A DNA stretch of 64,000 bases from Sinonovacula constricta. Taxonomy: Eukaryota; Mollusca; Bivalvia; Cardiida; Solecurtidae. Under the pieces are notes generated by a model that saw only the letters and a list, made by a program, of their open reading frames with translations, was not told the DNA's origin and did no database searches. The first letter of the stretch is position 1, and the number at the start of each line of letters is the position of its first letter. Location: positions 6,664,759 to 6,728,758 of the forward strand of contig CM017560.1 in NCBI GenBank assembly GCA_007844125.1. The letters run 5' to 3'. Made by a program: the position numbers and the translations under genes. Positions 1-14,062 of the stretch are shown piece after piece.

Positions 1-197
1 CCAAACCTTGGGATATATTTCAAAATATCTGACCTATGATTCAATGGGTCAAATGGAGCTGATCAGGATCTGTACTGTCTGAAATATTACATCCAGTTAC
101 CTTTGCCAATAGCTTACTAGGATTGTCAATAGCTTATTGGTGAATACTGCAGGATAAGAATAAAGACTGCTCTGTATTTGTGCTAAGATTATACAGT

Positions 198-420
198 TGG
201 GAGGGTACCTGTGGCATAGAGGTAGAGTTGCCGACTTGTTACACCCTCACTCTTTAGTCTCTCAATGCTTGGGTTAAAGTCCAACAGGGTGTGAAGGACT
301 TTATTATGGGAAAGTTTCTTATCTGACCTGCTGGGCTTCCTAGTCATCTATCTGTGGTCTTCTGCCCCCAAAATAGCTGGACATCACTATACAGACCATA
401 AGTGGTTGCTATGATTTTTT
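198..420 (+). repeat. tRNA-headed SINE, family A (copy 1)
   Basis: A degenerate SINE. The head has an A-box-like stretch (TGGCATAGAGGTAGAG, near 212) and a poor B-box-like stretch (GGGTTAAAGTCCAAC, near 272). The body ends in AATAGCTGGACATCACTATA, which reappears reverse-complemented at the end of the copy near 18.63 kb. The same family occurs near 18.6, 19.3 and 58.9 kb. Edges are approximate. Confidence 0.6.
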
Positions 421-705
421 TTAAAAACAAAAACATTAGATTTTTCTCCATACCTACTGAGCAATGCAATGATGATAGATAAAGTGGTGGTGATAGTTAT
501 GATCATCAAAATCATGATGAAGATGATGAGTACCTAGGTGATTATAGCATTGCAAGATTGTTAAAAGATGATAATTCCTCAAAATTGTAAATTTAAGTAA
601 TTCTTTATAAAAGGAAAACATTAAACAATTAACTGCTTTAAAATGATAAAAGAATGGTTTTATTTGGTTACAAATGTTTAATGCCAGTGTTTATCAAACT
701 TTCAG

Positions 706-1987
706 AACAAATGAATGATGCTGTAAGGCACAAGTTCCAGGATCCCAACCAGCGGGCTTACACAGACAGTCTCCGTAAGAAGATGATAAACGGAGGTGTG
801 CCAGCAATCAATGGGATAAATGGAACCATTGCAAATGGTCATATCCCAAGAAACTTTCATAAAATGAACATAAATGTGAATCCTCTGTCAGAATTAGATG
901 CTTTAAACTCTACAGATGGGTCAAATCATTTTACGGTAAGAAATGATGACTTGTTCAGAAATATCTTGCTCTTAGTTATATAATGAGATTTATTAAAAGA
1001 ATTACTTAAGTTGTTAATTTTGTAAAGAGTTTGATAAATTGAAATAGAGGTAATGACAGTATTTTCTAAAGAAATTGATTGCAAGCATAGCTCTTAGTTA
1101 TTGTTAAATTAGATTTATTAAAAGCAGAAGTCTTAGTTTTTGTGTAATGAGATTGATAAAAATGCTTTTACCTATTTGCAGCCCTCCACATTTCATCCCA
1201 ATGGAACTCTTCCCGGACAGCAGCATAGGGCCAGTGATAATAATTGCAATAATATTAACCAATCAAAAGGTTTGGAGAATAATCTCCAGCACTTAGGTAA
1301 CCATAGCAACCCTGACAGTGGGGATGCAGAAACAATGGGAGGAGGGGAGGCGTTAGCTCCGCCACCCTCTCCCGGCTGTAGTGTTGTGCCAATTGGTCAT
1401 AATAGTGTGGACGCGCTCGAGAGACGCTCTATATCCAATAGGTCATGTGATCGAATGTCATCATGTGATCCCTGTGACAGTTCTTTGTCGTACGATGATA
1501 CGGGTGGTGTAAATAGTAGTGGTCGTCATCGGAAACACCGACGGCGGACGCATGACAAGGAACAGACAACGAAGGATCAGGCTACAAACACAGATCTTAG
1601 CAGTAATGGTTAGTTGGAACAACTTGTTTTTGTACAGAAGCTTCATAAACAGACATTGTGCTCACAAATGTTCAATTAAAAAATGAATTTTCCTGATTTG
1701 ATTATAAATTAAAAACAATAACAATGACTTTAAGTTAAAGCATGCCCTTTGGTTACAAAATAAATGATAATACATAAAATTGTTTCTTTTGCCAAAAAAA
1801 AAAAAAATGTTGCTCCTTAATAAATCAGTACTTGTATTTAATCTTTACCTTTGTCTTTATTTCAGATGGCACGATGGATCTGGGTATTTCCTCGTCGCTT
1901 GAGAGTGGTCAGATGGGAGACAACTCTCGGACAGATAACGTCAAGTGTGAAAGTCCAGTGTTTGTGCCGCGTGCTAACGCTGTTTGA
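706..1987 (+). CDS. 3' coding exons of an unrecognised protein (partial)
   Basis: Three coding exons fit one reading frame: 706-935 (acceptor ttcag, donor ACG|gtaag), 1182-1608 (acceptor ttgcag, donor ATG|gttagt) and 1866-1987 (acceptor tttcag), ending at TGA 1985-1987. The junctions are phase 0 and phase 1 and keep the frame open. The start lies left of the window. The visible part, about 260 residues, is hydrophilic and low in complexity. It begins with a charged, possibly helical stretch (EQMNDAVRHKFQDPNQRAY), then is rich in Asn, Gly and Ser, with a Pro run (APPPSPGC), a basic cluster (RHRKHRRRTHDKEQ) and C-terminus VFVPRANAV. There are no membrane segments. It looks like a disordered C-terminal tail of a larger signalling or membrane protein. 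The terminal valine could be a PDZ ligand, but that is only inference. I do not recognise the family. Confidence 0.7.
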
Positions 1988-2558
1988 CCGTGCCTGATCA
2001 CTCATCGGTCTACAGACGTTTTTTTTATGCAATATCATTTACTGAGTTATAACGAGAATTTCTCCTTTATATTTGATTATTATTAGTGATGTTTATATAT
2101 GAACTTTAAACAGCAACAAGGTGATTAATAATACTCCTCCAATGCAGGAACCTTGAAGGAATGAAAATGTTGTGTTGTGCATTATGTATAAATTCCCTCA
2201 GGAAGGTGACATGTTCAAACAAAATGGACACCTGCATTTGTGTGCATCAGTGACACATGTTCAGCAGTGAATGCCATGCTGGATGATGATTGGTGCTTTC
2301 TATTGTGATACACAGGTTAACCAAATAGTGCACTCCTCGCCGACACAAACCTAGGGGAAGTAACTGTGCCTTACTCTCTTATGCATGACATAGCAGCTAA
2401 ATAGCGTAAAAAATACTCCTTGCAGTTTGAAAGAAATGCAACTTCTTTAAGATAACATTATAATAATAAATGAACTTAATATTTTTTTTAAGACTTATTT
2501 ATTTCAGAAAACTGCCAAAATGAAAACTGCCATTTATATATAAAAAAAAAGTTTTTTT

Positions 2559-2581
2559 GGGGTGGGGTGGGGGGGGGGGGG
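2559..2581 (+). repeat. G-rich tract
   Basis: Two GGGGT units run into about 13 uninterrupted G. It lies about 570 bases after the stop codon of the preceding gene, so it is probably in its 3' UTR, where the transcript could form a G-quadruplex. It may equally be simple slippage. Confidence 0.6.
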
Positions 2582-5500
2582 TTGATGCCTAAAAGTAACA
2601 CTTTCATGAGACTTTTGAAGCCATTTCAGTATAGCATAGGTCATTGATGAATTCATTTATTAGAGTATTGTTTAGCATAATACTTTTTAAGTCGATCACA
2701 GTTATTGCAGCAATGAAATAAGGCTCACAATTGGTATATAAAGCCTCAAACTCCACCTGAAAGGAACTGTTTTGTACACAAATTACTAAATGGGTTTTCT
2801 CTTGCCCTTTTTCATGCTACAGTTAAATGGAATCAGTAAAATAAGGTTATTGGCTAATAACTCATGTATATGTTATGGAATATATAATAATAGACTCGGC
2901 AGCAAATAACCAGAGATGGAACGTGCTGATCTGTATCTATACTATTGGCCTTAGCCAGGTCAATTTGAGCCGATAAAGTGATAAACTCCATATTACTGGA
3001 ATTCTTAAGAGTCGTCTGTGAAATGGTTGAGAAAATGGTGGTTGTTACACATTCTACCACCCCTTGTCTCCTGGAGTTTTGAAACTTTATATACACATTG
3101 CAGCCAGTGGTGAAAGTTTATGCATGCCCTGCCTAAAACAGAGATAGACCTGGTTGTAAAAAAAAGTTAGTAGATTTTTCTTTTTAGTACAATACACTGA
3201 CCAACAATAATTAAAAAATAAACTCTTTTATAAACAGATAACTGTGATTTCACCATCAGGGATTCTTTTCTTCTTTCCTAAATGATAGTTTAAATAATAA
3301 AATCCCCTTATCCTTTGGTGGTAATGAAGTTTTTTTAATATCAAAAAGTTTTTTGGGGGGTATTGTCATGACCAGGGCTGCCTGTGTTTCCTGCAGTAGG
3401 ATTAGCACCGGTCCGTCACAAGTATTCATATTACAGAAATCCATTCATGCCTGCAGGCCTTTCATCCTACATATATTTATGTTTGTCTTGCAAAATATCA
3501 GTTCACTTAAAAAAACAACTTTTTAACTTTATAATGAGATGTTTGTTTAGCCTTTATAAAAATATGACTTATAATTTATCTTTTTAGTTAAAACATGATT
3601 TTTATATAACTGATTTGATAAACGTAACATTAGGTTTAAAATATTTAATGAATATTTAATGGTTACTGAGCCAACAAATATTTCTAGAAATTTTTGTTTG
3701 GTTACCTTATTGTTTCTCTTGTGTTTGCTTTTTTACCAGATACTGGGTATAGGCAATAAGGGGCCATTTATTTTTCATGTTTATTTAAAGAAAAGTTTTA
3801 AATATTTCAGAAACCAAACTGTTTTGATATGGTGAACTGATTTGATGCAGACATTTTGTTGTTCACTGTCTTTAAGATAGGGATCAGTAATTATTTTCTG
3901 ATATAAAATGATTGAAAAACATGTTAACATGTAAATTGTTAATGCAGTTCTGTTTACTGGAAATTATTTCTCCCTTTACTTAATATTGTGTAAATGATTA
4001 CTTTTCTGTTGAAGTATCTCTCCAAATGAGATGACATAAAAATAAAATGTCAAACTTTTGCTTTAGAAGTCTTGAAGAACTTACAGGATTGACAATTCTC
4101 TAGTACATAGGACTGTATTGACAATGTGAAAGGGTAAAGTTGTCTAGTGCAACAAGGGTATTTTATGATCATGAAAATTATAACGAGAATATTGACTTGT
4201 TGTTAATCATTAAATTATATATTGTTTTATTTCTTTGTTTTTGTTGATATTTGTGAGCAAATGTATGTGATTCACTGTCATGTATATTTGTTCTTCATAT
4301 ATCACAATGCTAATTAATGCAATTATTGTTTGCATCTTGGAATCTGTATCTGTAGACAGTGTATGTTAATAACAAGTGTTATAGTTTGTTGTTGTTTGTA
4401 AGCATTGGTGTAAATTAATTTTTTTTAAAAGGCTCCTACTTAGGAAGCAAAACTTGGCAAAAGTGTACATGGCTGTATTTATGGTTCTTGTTACTTTGAT
4501 ATGACAATAATTATTGTTAAATTCAGATATACAATTTAACAGCTCATTAAGATTAAATTATATTTGAATTTTTGTCATTATTTTACACAAAACTACTTTC
4601 GTTCTTCAGATGGATTTCATTTCAAAGACTTTTCAGAGACAAATGGACAATGTTTTCATCACTTTTTGACAGATAGAGGTCCCAGTGTGCAGTTTTGTGT
4701 ATTCTGTATAAGCCTGGTATACAGTATTATATGTTCATAGTGCTTAGAAAAATTGTACAGTTGCCATGGAAAACAATTAGTTCTTGCCTTTCTTGTTTCA
4801 AAACAACAAAACAACTATTAAAAACACTTTTTATTTCAATATTCATCTGTATGTATTAAAATTCTGAATGTCACTTTGATGCCATAATTTCATTGCCGAC
4901 CTATTTGTGGCTATTAGAAATATTTTTTAATATTTTGTACTGTAACTATTTTAAGTGGATTATGTTGCAAATCTATGGCAACTGTATCATTGTTCTAACA
5001 TCTCCCGCACATACAGTTCCTAGACTCATGTGAGAGCATGTTCAGTATGTTAACCATACAGGGGACATGGCATCAGGCTACATCAGTGTCGCCAGCCTCA
5101 AATGAGATGGATAGATAAACATTGTTTATCAATTGAAAATTAGAAAATGCTTCTGTATAAATCTTCTAAGCCTTAGAAGTTATATTCCCTATCCAGTGTT
5201 TTAGTAAATATTTAGTTTCATGAGACATTTATATTAAATTCTTCTAATTTAAAAAAAAAGACAGTCATTGATAGCAATATATTCAAACTGTCTTATATGA
5301 ATTGCCTTTATTGTCAACCATTTAGACTACGATTGAACCCAAGGAATGCTAAATGTGTTAATGGTCCTTACTATATTCCTGTGTTAGCTTGCAACTCTGG
5401 CAAAGAAGTAAGTCAAATTGCTAAAACTAAGCAGTAAAAAGTGCAGGTCCTTGTGAGATAGCTGCCAATGGGGGATTGCTGATCTAGATTGACACTATTT

Positions 5501-7660
5501 GCTAAAGCCTGAACAATTCATGAGGCAAGGAGGAGGACACTGTATACTTGATCCCATGTCCCAAGAGTTTAAATGACATTGTGATATTAATAGAATTTGT
5601 GTGCTGGAGGCATGTTCTTGTTATGACTGTGTTGTATGTTGTAGTGAGAGAGATGGTGGTTGTGGTAGTGATTGTTGTTGTTAAGTGGGTTCAAGTGAAC
5701 AAGGTAACTTCACTTGCAGTGATCTCCCTTCGTCTACACTCACAAATAGTCACTTGCCGTCATCATAAAAATATAATTATGAAAACTGGAAAAAGAGATC
5801 ACTATTTTCTGACAGATAGAATGGGTGTATTAATATAAATTTCCAAACAGTGTATGTTATTTATGATAATGCACCAATATCTCAAAATGATTTATGTCTT
5901 TAAAAGGAAAAAAAATGTTTGATCTTAGTTTGTCATGAGATTTAATATAAGGGAAAATACCACAGATAATCACATTGATGCCTATTGGCAATAAAGGGTA
6001 TTTGAAGGTCAGGCATAACACTGCAAGGGAGTTTGATTGGCTGGAGTTAGAATATGGTAGAAAGAAAATATCATTGTAATTGAATTTCTTACAATAGATT
6101 TAAAATGCTACATCCAAAGGAATCTCATCTATGCTAAATTGTGATGAGGCCTCTGGGTTTTGTTGCTGTTTGTTTACTGTCTTGTGTTAGAATATTTAAT
6201 CACTCAATCAAGAATTAAATTTATTCATTATTGATTCTTCTGTTTGGTTACAACTGTTCAGTTATTAAACATATTGCATGGTGCCTCAAGTTCAGCATGC
6301 TTTCTGTCTTCATGTAGTTCATTAAACACACTTTAAAATAAAGTTTATTATCTGTCCAGAAATCAAAACTTATATACTAGATTATATATCTTAACAGTTG
6401 TGGTTAAAGATGCACTTTCTTTTATTTTATAGTAGAAATTCACAGTTTAGTAGATTTAGATGGGTGGGTACAATTGGAATAGACATTTCTAGTCTTTGTC
6501 TCCCAGCATCTGCTGGTTAAGTACTTGTCATTTCCTAATACATGTATTAAGAAAGTGTCGAGAGACACGTTGAAGTACGCATTTAATACAGTTACACAAG
6601 TATTTAGTAATTATAAACAAACAAAAAACCACAAAAATGTTTCCAATAATTATTATTGATCACTTAAAATAATTGTTAATTGTGTTTTGATGCCATTGAT
6701 TTTCTTATTGGGAAATTAACCCTTAATACTCAGAACTTAGCAACAAATAAAAGTAATTACAGTCAAATTTGCATCTGATTGTCAAAAGTTAAAATTGACA
6801 GACAATTCATTACCTGGAACAGAAATCAAAATTGAGGCCTTACTGCCATTTAACACATGAATGTAGTACATTTATATTGAAGTCAATGAAGTTGTAGTTA
6901 CCATGTAGACTTAGTTAGACTTGTCAGAAGTCGGCTAGAATTTTTTTATGTCAAAACACAAGTGGCTCTTTTTTCATAAAACATTAAGGGAGATTTAGTT
7001 TTATAACTGTCAGCTTTTTGGCATAAGAAGTGCCTTACTATACTGAAAAACATAGAAGGTTGTCACATAATACAACTGTAGGATTTCACATCCAATTGGG
7101 GAGCAGCGGTAGAAATATTTCTCCTCTTGATTTAGAGAAAAAGAAATACCTGAAAATACTCTTGATAAATGATGAATCTCGTAATTTTGTTTTAGACAAA
7201 TTTGGCCAGTATTGCAATGTGTTTTCATGGATAAATTTGAAATTTTCTTTTTTCCCTTTAATCTGTTGATTTCAATTATCATTTCACACAAATAACAATG
7301 CTGATCTTACTCACTTGTTAATGAACAGTAGTTTATGGTTATTTTTGTATTTAAAATATATTAAATAATTAAATGAATATAAAAATATGCCTTTTCTATT
7401 TTTCCTATGTCTGAAAAAAATATCAGTAACATTCACTTAAGATTTGTGAATTGTATTAGTACATACTCATTTACATTTGTTCATAATTGTTTTTGTTAGA
7501 AATACATTTGTTTGGTATCATGTTGTTATTTATTTATAGAAAGCTAGACAATAACATATTTCCATCTCTGATTGCGAATGTGAAGTTTGTGTATGTGTGT
7601 TTAAATGTTGAATTTCAGCTGTACATCAGTAAAAAGTAAAATTGTATATACGTAATTTAT

Positions 7661-7678
7661 AATAAATGATGAAATAAA
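7661..7678 (+). terminator. possible poly(A) signals
   Basis: Two AATAAA hexamers at 7661 and 7673 are followed by an A-run, at the border between plain AT-rich DNA and dispersed repeats. They could be the distal poly(A) site of the gene ending at 1987. Many other AATAAA hexamers occur in this stretch, so the assignment is weak. Confidence 0.25.
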
Positions 7679-7739
7679 AAAAAAGACCAATTTAAAACAA
7701 AGTTTTTTCTTATATTTTCAAAGCCAACCTTTAAGTTTA

Positions 7740-9330
7740 ACAATGCATAAAGTCAGGAGAGTCATGGTGTCTCTCGTTACATATGCGACAACAGTCTGAA
7801 ATGACATTCCCTCTAAAACCACTGACACCACACAGCCAAACATTATCAGAGGCATCAGCAGGCAGGGGAATGAAATGTTCTACAAAGAAATTTGATTTGC
7901 GAAAAAAAACATGGTTCATAGGGGTGGGACCATTTTCCATACATGGCTATAAAGTAGCACTTTATGGTCAGATACTTCAAAAGCTAGAGCTTTGATATCT
8001 GGTTGATGCATTCTTTGTGACTTGCTCAAAATTGTTAAAAAGCAGTCAAATACATGGACACAGTGAAACTTGTAAAACATGCTCATCAGAAACCTTAAGT
8101 GCTAAAACCTTGATATTCCATGTTTTGTGGTGGCCCTTTGTCAATATGGGTCTTGTCAAGAATTGATCTGTCCTAGAAAATGGCCTCTAGGGACACAACC
8201 ATTCCCCATAAATGGCTATGTGATAAAACTTCAAAAATATTGTCAGAAACAGCAAGAGCAACAGCCTTAAAACTTACGAGCCTAGTGTACATTTTCCTTG
8301 TGACTATCAAGATTGGTGCCTACCAAGAAAAATGTATACCAAATATCATGGCTTTAGCTCCTGTAGTTTCTAACAAAAAATATTCAAAATTTTACAATAT
8401 AACTATATCTGAAAAATGGCCATGACCCTGGTGGCAATGTTTTTTTAAAATTTTTTTATGGATCAAGATACTGTGAACAATCTTGATAGATAGCAATTAA
8501 AGAAACATGTAAACCAAGTATCATATCTCTAGTTTTTCGAGTTTCTGTCAAGAAGATCCTCAATATTTAGCCCTATATAAATCTTATATATGGACTATAT
8601 AGACATATTGGAAAAAGGCTATGCCACTGCAGGCAATGTTTTTTAACTGATCAAAATTATTTTAATTAAATTTGTGTACCCCACTGCATGCTGAAACATC
8701 TGATAAAGTTTATCTGAGTTCAGGCCAGTGGTTTTAAAGGATGTCTTTTAAGGAATGCTGACAGGTGGGTAACACTTTGAACAGGGCAATGAATGCTCAC
8801 AATAGCTCACCCTGAGCATATGTTTTTCTATTGTTTTTAGCCACCCTGAAGGTGAGCTGTTGTCCAGCTGGTCCAAATACAATTTCCTCAGAAGCTTTTG
8901 CAGGCAGTGAACAAAAGTTGTTCAAAGAATTTTATCCCTCAAAAGATATTGCCATTGCCATTTTCCATTATGTGGCTTATTGCATAACTATATAGATATA
9001 GAGCTTTGATATTTGGTTAACCTACTCGTTGGGCAGCTGTATATCTAGGTTGCTCAAAGAATTTTGATCTGTCATAAAATATGGCAACCAGGGGAGTGGC
9101 CATTTTTCATGTATGCCTTTATAGAAAAAAACTGAATATTTTCTTGTAAGAAACTATAAAAGCTAGAGCCTTGATATTTGGTATACATGCACCTTAGGTA
9201 CATGTTTATCTAGCTTTATGCTGTTTATCAACAGTGTTTAAAGAAGTCTGATCTGTCAAAAAACATTGCTGCGAGGTATCTCTATATGGTCATATAGTAA
9301 ACAAGAGTGCCAAAATACACCTGTCGAAAA
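7740..9330 (+). repeat. dispersed bivalve-type repeat with degenerate internal units
   Basis: Phrases recur at irregular spacing: 'ggccattttccatacatggct' variants near 7.93, 8.20 and 9.09 kb; 'agctagagctttgatat' near 7.98, 8.99 and 9.16 kb; 'catgtaaaccaagtatca' near 8.50 kb. A related segment with the same order of phrases (atggccatgacc, then tcttgatagagagc, then catgtaaaccaaatatca) occurs at 56.7-56.85 kb. No coding potential is visible, and the internal unit length is not constant. Confidence 0.6.
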
Positions 9331-9419
9331 TTTTGGTAAATGGTTGAAAATTTTGACAAAGAGATATTATAGACACCAACGATTCTATAAACATTCATGA
9401 AGATCAATGGTCAACTTTT

Positions 9420-9940
9420 TCACTAAGAGCAGAGACCAATTTGGCATTTTTTGTAAAAATTAAGAGCCATAACCCTGAAGTGTGTATGGCGATTTGGCTG
9501 GTTATCGAACTTGGTAGAGATAGTATGCCCATAAACATTTTCCGAACATTTCCTTAAGACTGGATAACAACTGTTGGATTTAGAGAGCGGACAAGGTGAA
9601 TTTGCCACTTTTTTGTGTAATGGGCCATAACTCTGAAATGCCTGAAGCAATTTGGTTGATTATCAAATTTGGCTGGGATATTATGCCCATTAACATTTTC
9701 CCCAAGTTTCATGAAGATTGGACAACTGTTTGAGTTGGAAAGCAGATTTGCCATTTTTTGTATAAAGGGCCATAACTCTAAAGAGGCAGAAGTGATTTAG
9801 ATGGTTAACAAAATTGGCTGAGATATAATGCCCATAAACATTTTCTCTAAGTTTCATGAAGATTGACAACAACAGTTTAGGCCTGCCGCCTGAATGGGTG
9901 TTCCCATAATATGACCTGTCTTCGACGGGCAAATAGAAAG
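9420..9940 (+). repeat. three tandem degenerate units of about 150 bp
   Basis: Each unit runs through 'tttgccattttttg', 'gggccataactct', 'ttggctgagatataatgccc' and 'acattttccccaagtttcat'. Unit starts are near 9430, 9599 and 9746. The block closes with 'gggtgttcccataatatgac' and a 'cttcgacgggcaa' end. The 'gggccataactct' phrase is very common in bivalve genomes, which is general knowledge rather than a search result. Confidence 0.7.
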
Positions 9941-9944
9941 TAAA

Positions 9945-12900
9945 ACTGATTGGCCAAAGGTTGCCTAAGAACTTACTATTATTCTGGTCTGTAAAAATTG
10001 CTGATATTCCTTGCTTACTATTACTAAATGTCTATGGCACTCAGGTGAGCGATAAGGAAACTAACATTCTTTTCAAGAAGAAAAGATAAGCGTAAGATAT
10101 GTACATTAAATAATGGGATGTATTAGTAGTAAGATTCATCTAAAGAGAAAAATTGTAAGGCCTGAAATCTTGTGTTGATAAAAAAACTGTACCTTTTTAT
10201 CTTATGTGGCATTTTCACAAACTGTTTGCAATCAACTTTTGATTTTCTTTAGTTATTATTGGCTTTTCAAACAAACAGTGGAAACACAAGTAAGTATGAG
10301 AATTTATTGAAAAACTATTAACATTAACAACTTTAGATTTATCTTTAATCTTTGCATTCAAATAACAAAACCTTGAAATAATACCAAAAATATAAAACAT
10401 ATTCACTTTTTATAAAATATAAGAATAAAATAAAAAAGATAAGCATTGTTGAATAAAGGCTCACAAAGACAGCACTGTCAACAGAAAAGTGAGAAAAATT
10501 TGACAAGTTCCTTTAAAATTTTTTTACATAGTTATATGAAATATTATTTAAAACTAATATAAAAATTGAATTTAATAGACACACAATAACAAAAACAACA
10601 AATCAATACTACAACTAAGTAATTAATTAGGTAGTTTCTTAATTGAGTACAACACTATTCTTGACCGATTCCAAATGGATTAAGCATGACAATAAGCAGA
10701 TGTTAAACCATTTATTTAACATGGATTTGAAAAAATTCTACCATGGTTAACAACTATGCTAAACAACCACAAGCAAAATATTTCAGGCTGAATGACAGAT
10801 TGTGAGTTTGGTAAGTCAATAATGATCATTCTGTCGTTCTTTTGATTGTTAACTGATAACCTGATTAACACAAATTACAGATCATCTAGCTTCTCTTTGA
10901 CATAGATCTACAATCTGCAGTCTCCATCACCCTGTTTTCTTTGCATTTAGATAATAGCAAAATAATTAACATTTATATTGCATATCAATAAATGTCGCAA
11001 GATAAGGTTTACAAAAACATAATATAAACACATATTTTGAGACAAATAACATCAACTTCTCAAGTTTCATAAATAATTAAGTTCTGGCTATGGTGTTGAC
11101 AAGTCTGACAAGTCTACTGGATAAGGTTACTATTTTTACCAACTGCAGTACACATTGGTCATACCTGTAAGGACATATTAAGAAATGTCTACAGAAGTTG
11201 CATCTGACACATACATGTACTGAAATAACTAACATGACATCACAAGCTGGATATTTTAAGGATACAATAAACAGAAAAAATGGTCCTCAGACTTTGTTCT
11301 GTTTTATGTGCACTATATCTTGAATATATCATTAACTTTATAAAAATGATAGTCAAATATTTAACTATCTTTCAAAAGCTTTATGATTATAGCATCCCAA
11401 CAACAATGTCATAATGGTCATTTGACAGAAAATGCAGGACATTTCCTAACATACTAATTTTGTGCAATGTTGCATAGTGACAATCAAAATTCCAAATAAC
11501 ATGAACGATCACAAAATGGTTATAAAAAACAGTATTACCACTTAACAAAAGTTATACTTATAATATAGAAAAAAATCTTTTTTAAAAGTTTATATTACAT
11601 TGAAATACTTTTACAGAAGACATCTAACTTAAACGGCTATACTGAAACTACACTTAGGATGTGTATTTTCCCCCCCAAAAAAACGGACTTACATTTTTCT
11701 GTCTTAACAATTAAAAGATAAATAATACTTAAGTAAGTCAACACTGGTGACTAAATAAACTATCCTCTTGAATGATAACACATAAACAAAATATTAATGA
11801 TATAAAATTCACAAGTAAGTAGTTTTAAAAATAAATAATTATAAAATGGTGCATCATCAACAATCATTATTAAATATATATAAAATATTGGTAACATAAA
11901 AATACAGGTCCGATTTTTAACAATTTATTTAAAACAGATTTATGGAATGTTCCTTTTATTAACAGACACTGAAATGTTACACATGATGAAGACCTTCTGT
12001 TTCAAGGACCTCTGGAATTGTCAATTATATCTGACCGATAAACTAGCAAGACGCTTTGATGCTGAATGGCAAAAAAGTGGGTCATCCTTTAAATGATTGT
12101 GATGATGTTTATTAACATTGTTTGCCTAGCTTTGGACATGCTTCACTACACACAGCTTTGATCCTTTCTCATGACATGAGCAATCACAAAGACCAAAACA
12201 ACTTAATGAAAAGGATGAACCATAATATATATGACTTACAAGGGCACTTTGACAGCACATTTCAACATGTATCAGATGTTGCAGGTTATTGTGGTCAGTA
12301 GAACAGACAAGTACACAGCTTACTTTGTTCACAATTGTGCAGAATTTAAAAAAAATGTCCAAGACATCCTATACAACATATTCTAAACACAAAAACTTTT
12401 GCAATGAAGAAAATTAAGCACTAAACAAACAATTGATGATCATTATTATATGTATTTGGTAATTCTGTGAAGAATAAAGTGAACATTTTACAGTAAAATA
12501 CAATTCTACATATTCCAAACAGTGGTTCACCATTTTTTATTTCATCCTGTTGGAAATCTAGCACTACTTTTTTTCTTGTTAAAGCAGCATTGTCACACCA
12601 AATTGTCAACTTCATGATTTTGTTTTAACTAAACATCAAAAGTAAAGTAAGCAAATTTTTTTAAAAGAAATGCTATACAGTTATGAAGTACATACAGAAT
12701 GATGTATAAAGGAAAGCAACACAAAATAATGTTAAATTTGTGCCGTATTCATAAGAAGACTTATTCTATGTACAGAATGTTAATGGATTTCTGCAAAATT
12801 AATAAATAACCATCAATGTAAGAGTATTTTAATTGTAAATGGACTTCTTTCTTCATTCATAGAAATGACATTTTTGCTATTATAGGTTATAACTTATATA

Positions 12901-13063
12901 CATAGGTACACAACTCTGTAGCTTGTGATTTACAGGATAAGCATATTTATATTGAAATACTTAAAACTGCCATAGACTTAGAGTTAATAACAGCATATTT
13001 ACTTGTATATGTCATCAAAAGTAACAATAAAAGTAACATTATAATTAAATATTTTGTTTTTCA
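9945..13063. other. AT-rich stretch without recognisable genes
   Basis: No splice-bounded exon, RNA gene or repeat family could be recognised. It lies downstream of the WDSUB1 stop on that gene's strand, but a LINE fragment stands between, so it is not an obvious UTR. Confidence 0.5.
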
Positions 13064-13607
13064 GCGTCCAAACTTTGGAACAGTTTACCCTCATTTTTAA
13101 CAACAATAAAGCATCTTAACAATTTTAAAGTCTCCATTAAAGATTTCTTAATGAAAAACTTATAATAAATATTTTAACTTTTTAGCACGCATATTTATGA
13201 ACTTATTTTTTGTTTTACTTATCTATTTCGGCGTAGGCGAATTCTGCTGTGACAGAAAGTTTTTAAATTTACAAAGTAGACTATCGTTTTACTTTATATT
13301 GTTAACAATACCCACTGTGATAGTTTGATAATAACAATGTGATACTTATTTATTATTATTTAACTTCTTACTAGTTTGCCTCTCTGGGTCATGCAACCAA
13401 TACAAAGGACCGCAATGGAAATAAGTGCTTGCACTTTATTGCGTTATCCTTGGTATTTGAAGCATTCCATGGTTATCTCTGCTTCTAAACATTTTATATG
13501 ATTGTTATTTGTTGGTAATATTTATTTTTATTGTTCACATGTGTAAAAAATTATGTAAACCATTGTATGTTTCCTATGCCGAAATAAATCTATCTATCTA
13601 TCTATAT
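13064..13607 (+). mobile_element. 5'-truncated LINE 3' end
   Basis: The left end opens straight into the last 33 codons of a LINE ORF2-type C-terminus (ASKLWNSLPSFLTTIKHLNN and on, stop TAA 13163-13165). The 'LWNSLP' core is typical of the C-terminal region of CR1/L2/Jockey-group elements. About 440 bp of 3' UTR follow, ending in CCGAAATAA and a (ATCT)n run (13588-13607). A short microsatellite tail instead of poly(A) fits the CR1/L2 side of the LINEs. The 5' truncation is ordinary for LINE insertion. Confidence 0.75.
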
Positions 13608-14062
13608 TGTTTTATGTAAACAAAGGATCAACACAAACAAAATCCTTCATGTACAAACATTGCATTAGAGGGTCTATTACCATCACATATTTTATTTGAA
13701 ACAAATTACTCTTTTTTTCCAAATCAAAAGCATGGGCCTCAACATTATTTTGAATTATTATATGGCTTGAATTCTTCATAATTATTTTTTCTGAAAAGCA
13801 TTTAAAAACATAAAAAATAAAAATTAAAATCCTCCCTTAATTACCAAATATTTATCATTTTGTCTGTGGTAAATTAGGTTTTGTATGATTTTTAAGGATT
13901 CTTGAAGATACTTTGTGTCAATACCATATGCACCAGCTATAGCCAGAAAGACTTGTCTGCCCTGGTAACACTACCACACCAAGCCTGCAACCTGGTTTAC
14001 GGCAGATATGCCTAGGCTCTCTGTATGGCTCTGGTACAACTATCCTGAACAGTTGGTTGATC
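13608..14062. other. WDSUB1 3' flank / 3' UTR
   Basis: AT-rich DNA between the WDSUB1 stop (minus strand, 14063-14065) and the LINE fragment. The 3' UTR of WDSUB1 must begin here. No clear poly(A) choice could be made. Confidence 0.5.

Larger units (their letters stand above)
1988..7690 (+). other. AT-rich stretch, probable 3' UTR then intergenic DNA
   Basis: No coding exon is apparent here. The first part must be 3' UTR of the gene ending at 1987. How far it extends cannot be fixed from sequence; the only reason to suspect a long UTR is that no splice-bounded exon, SINE or other recognised repeat interrupts the stretch before about 7.7 kb. Short open frames in it (5548-5838, 7010-7291) have no flanking splice sites and low-complexity products. 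Confidence 0.4.
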
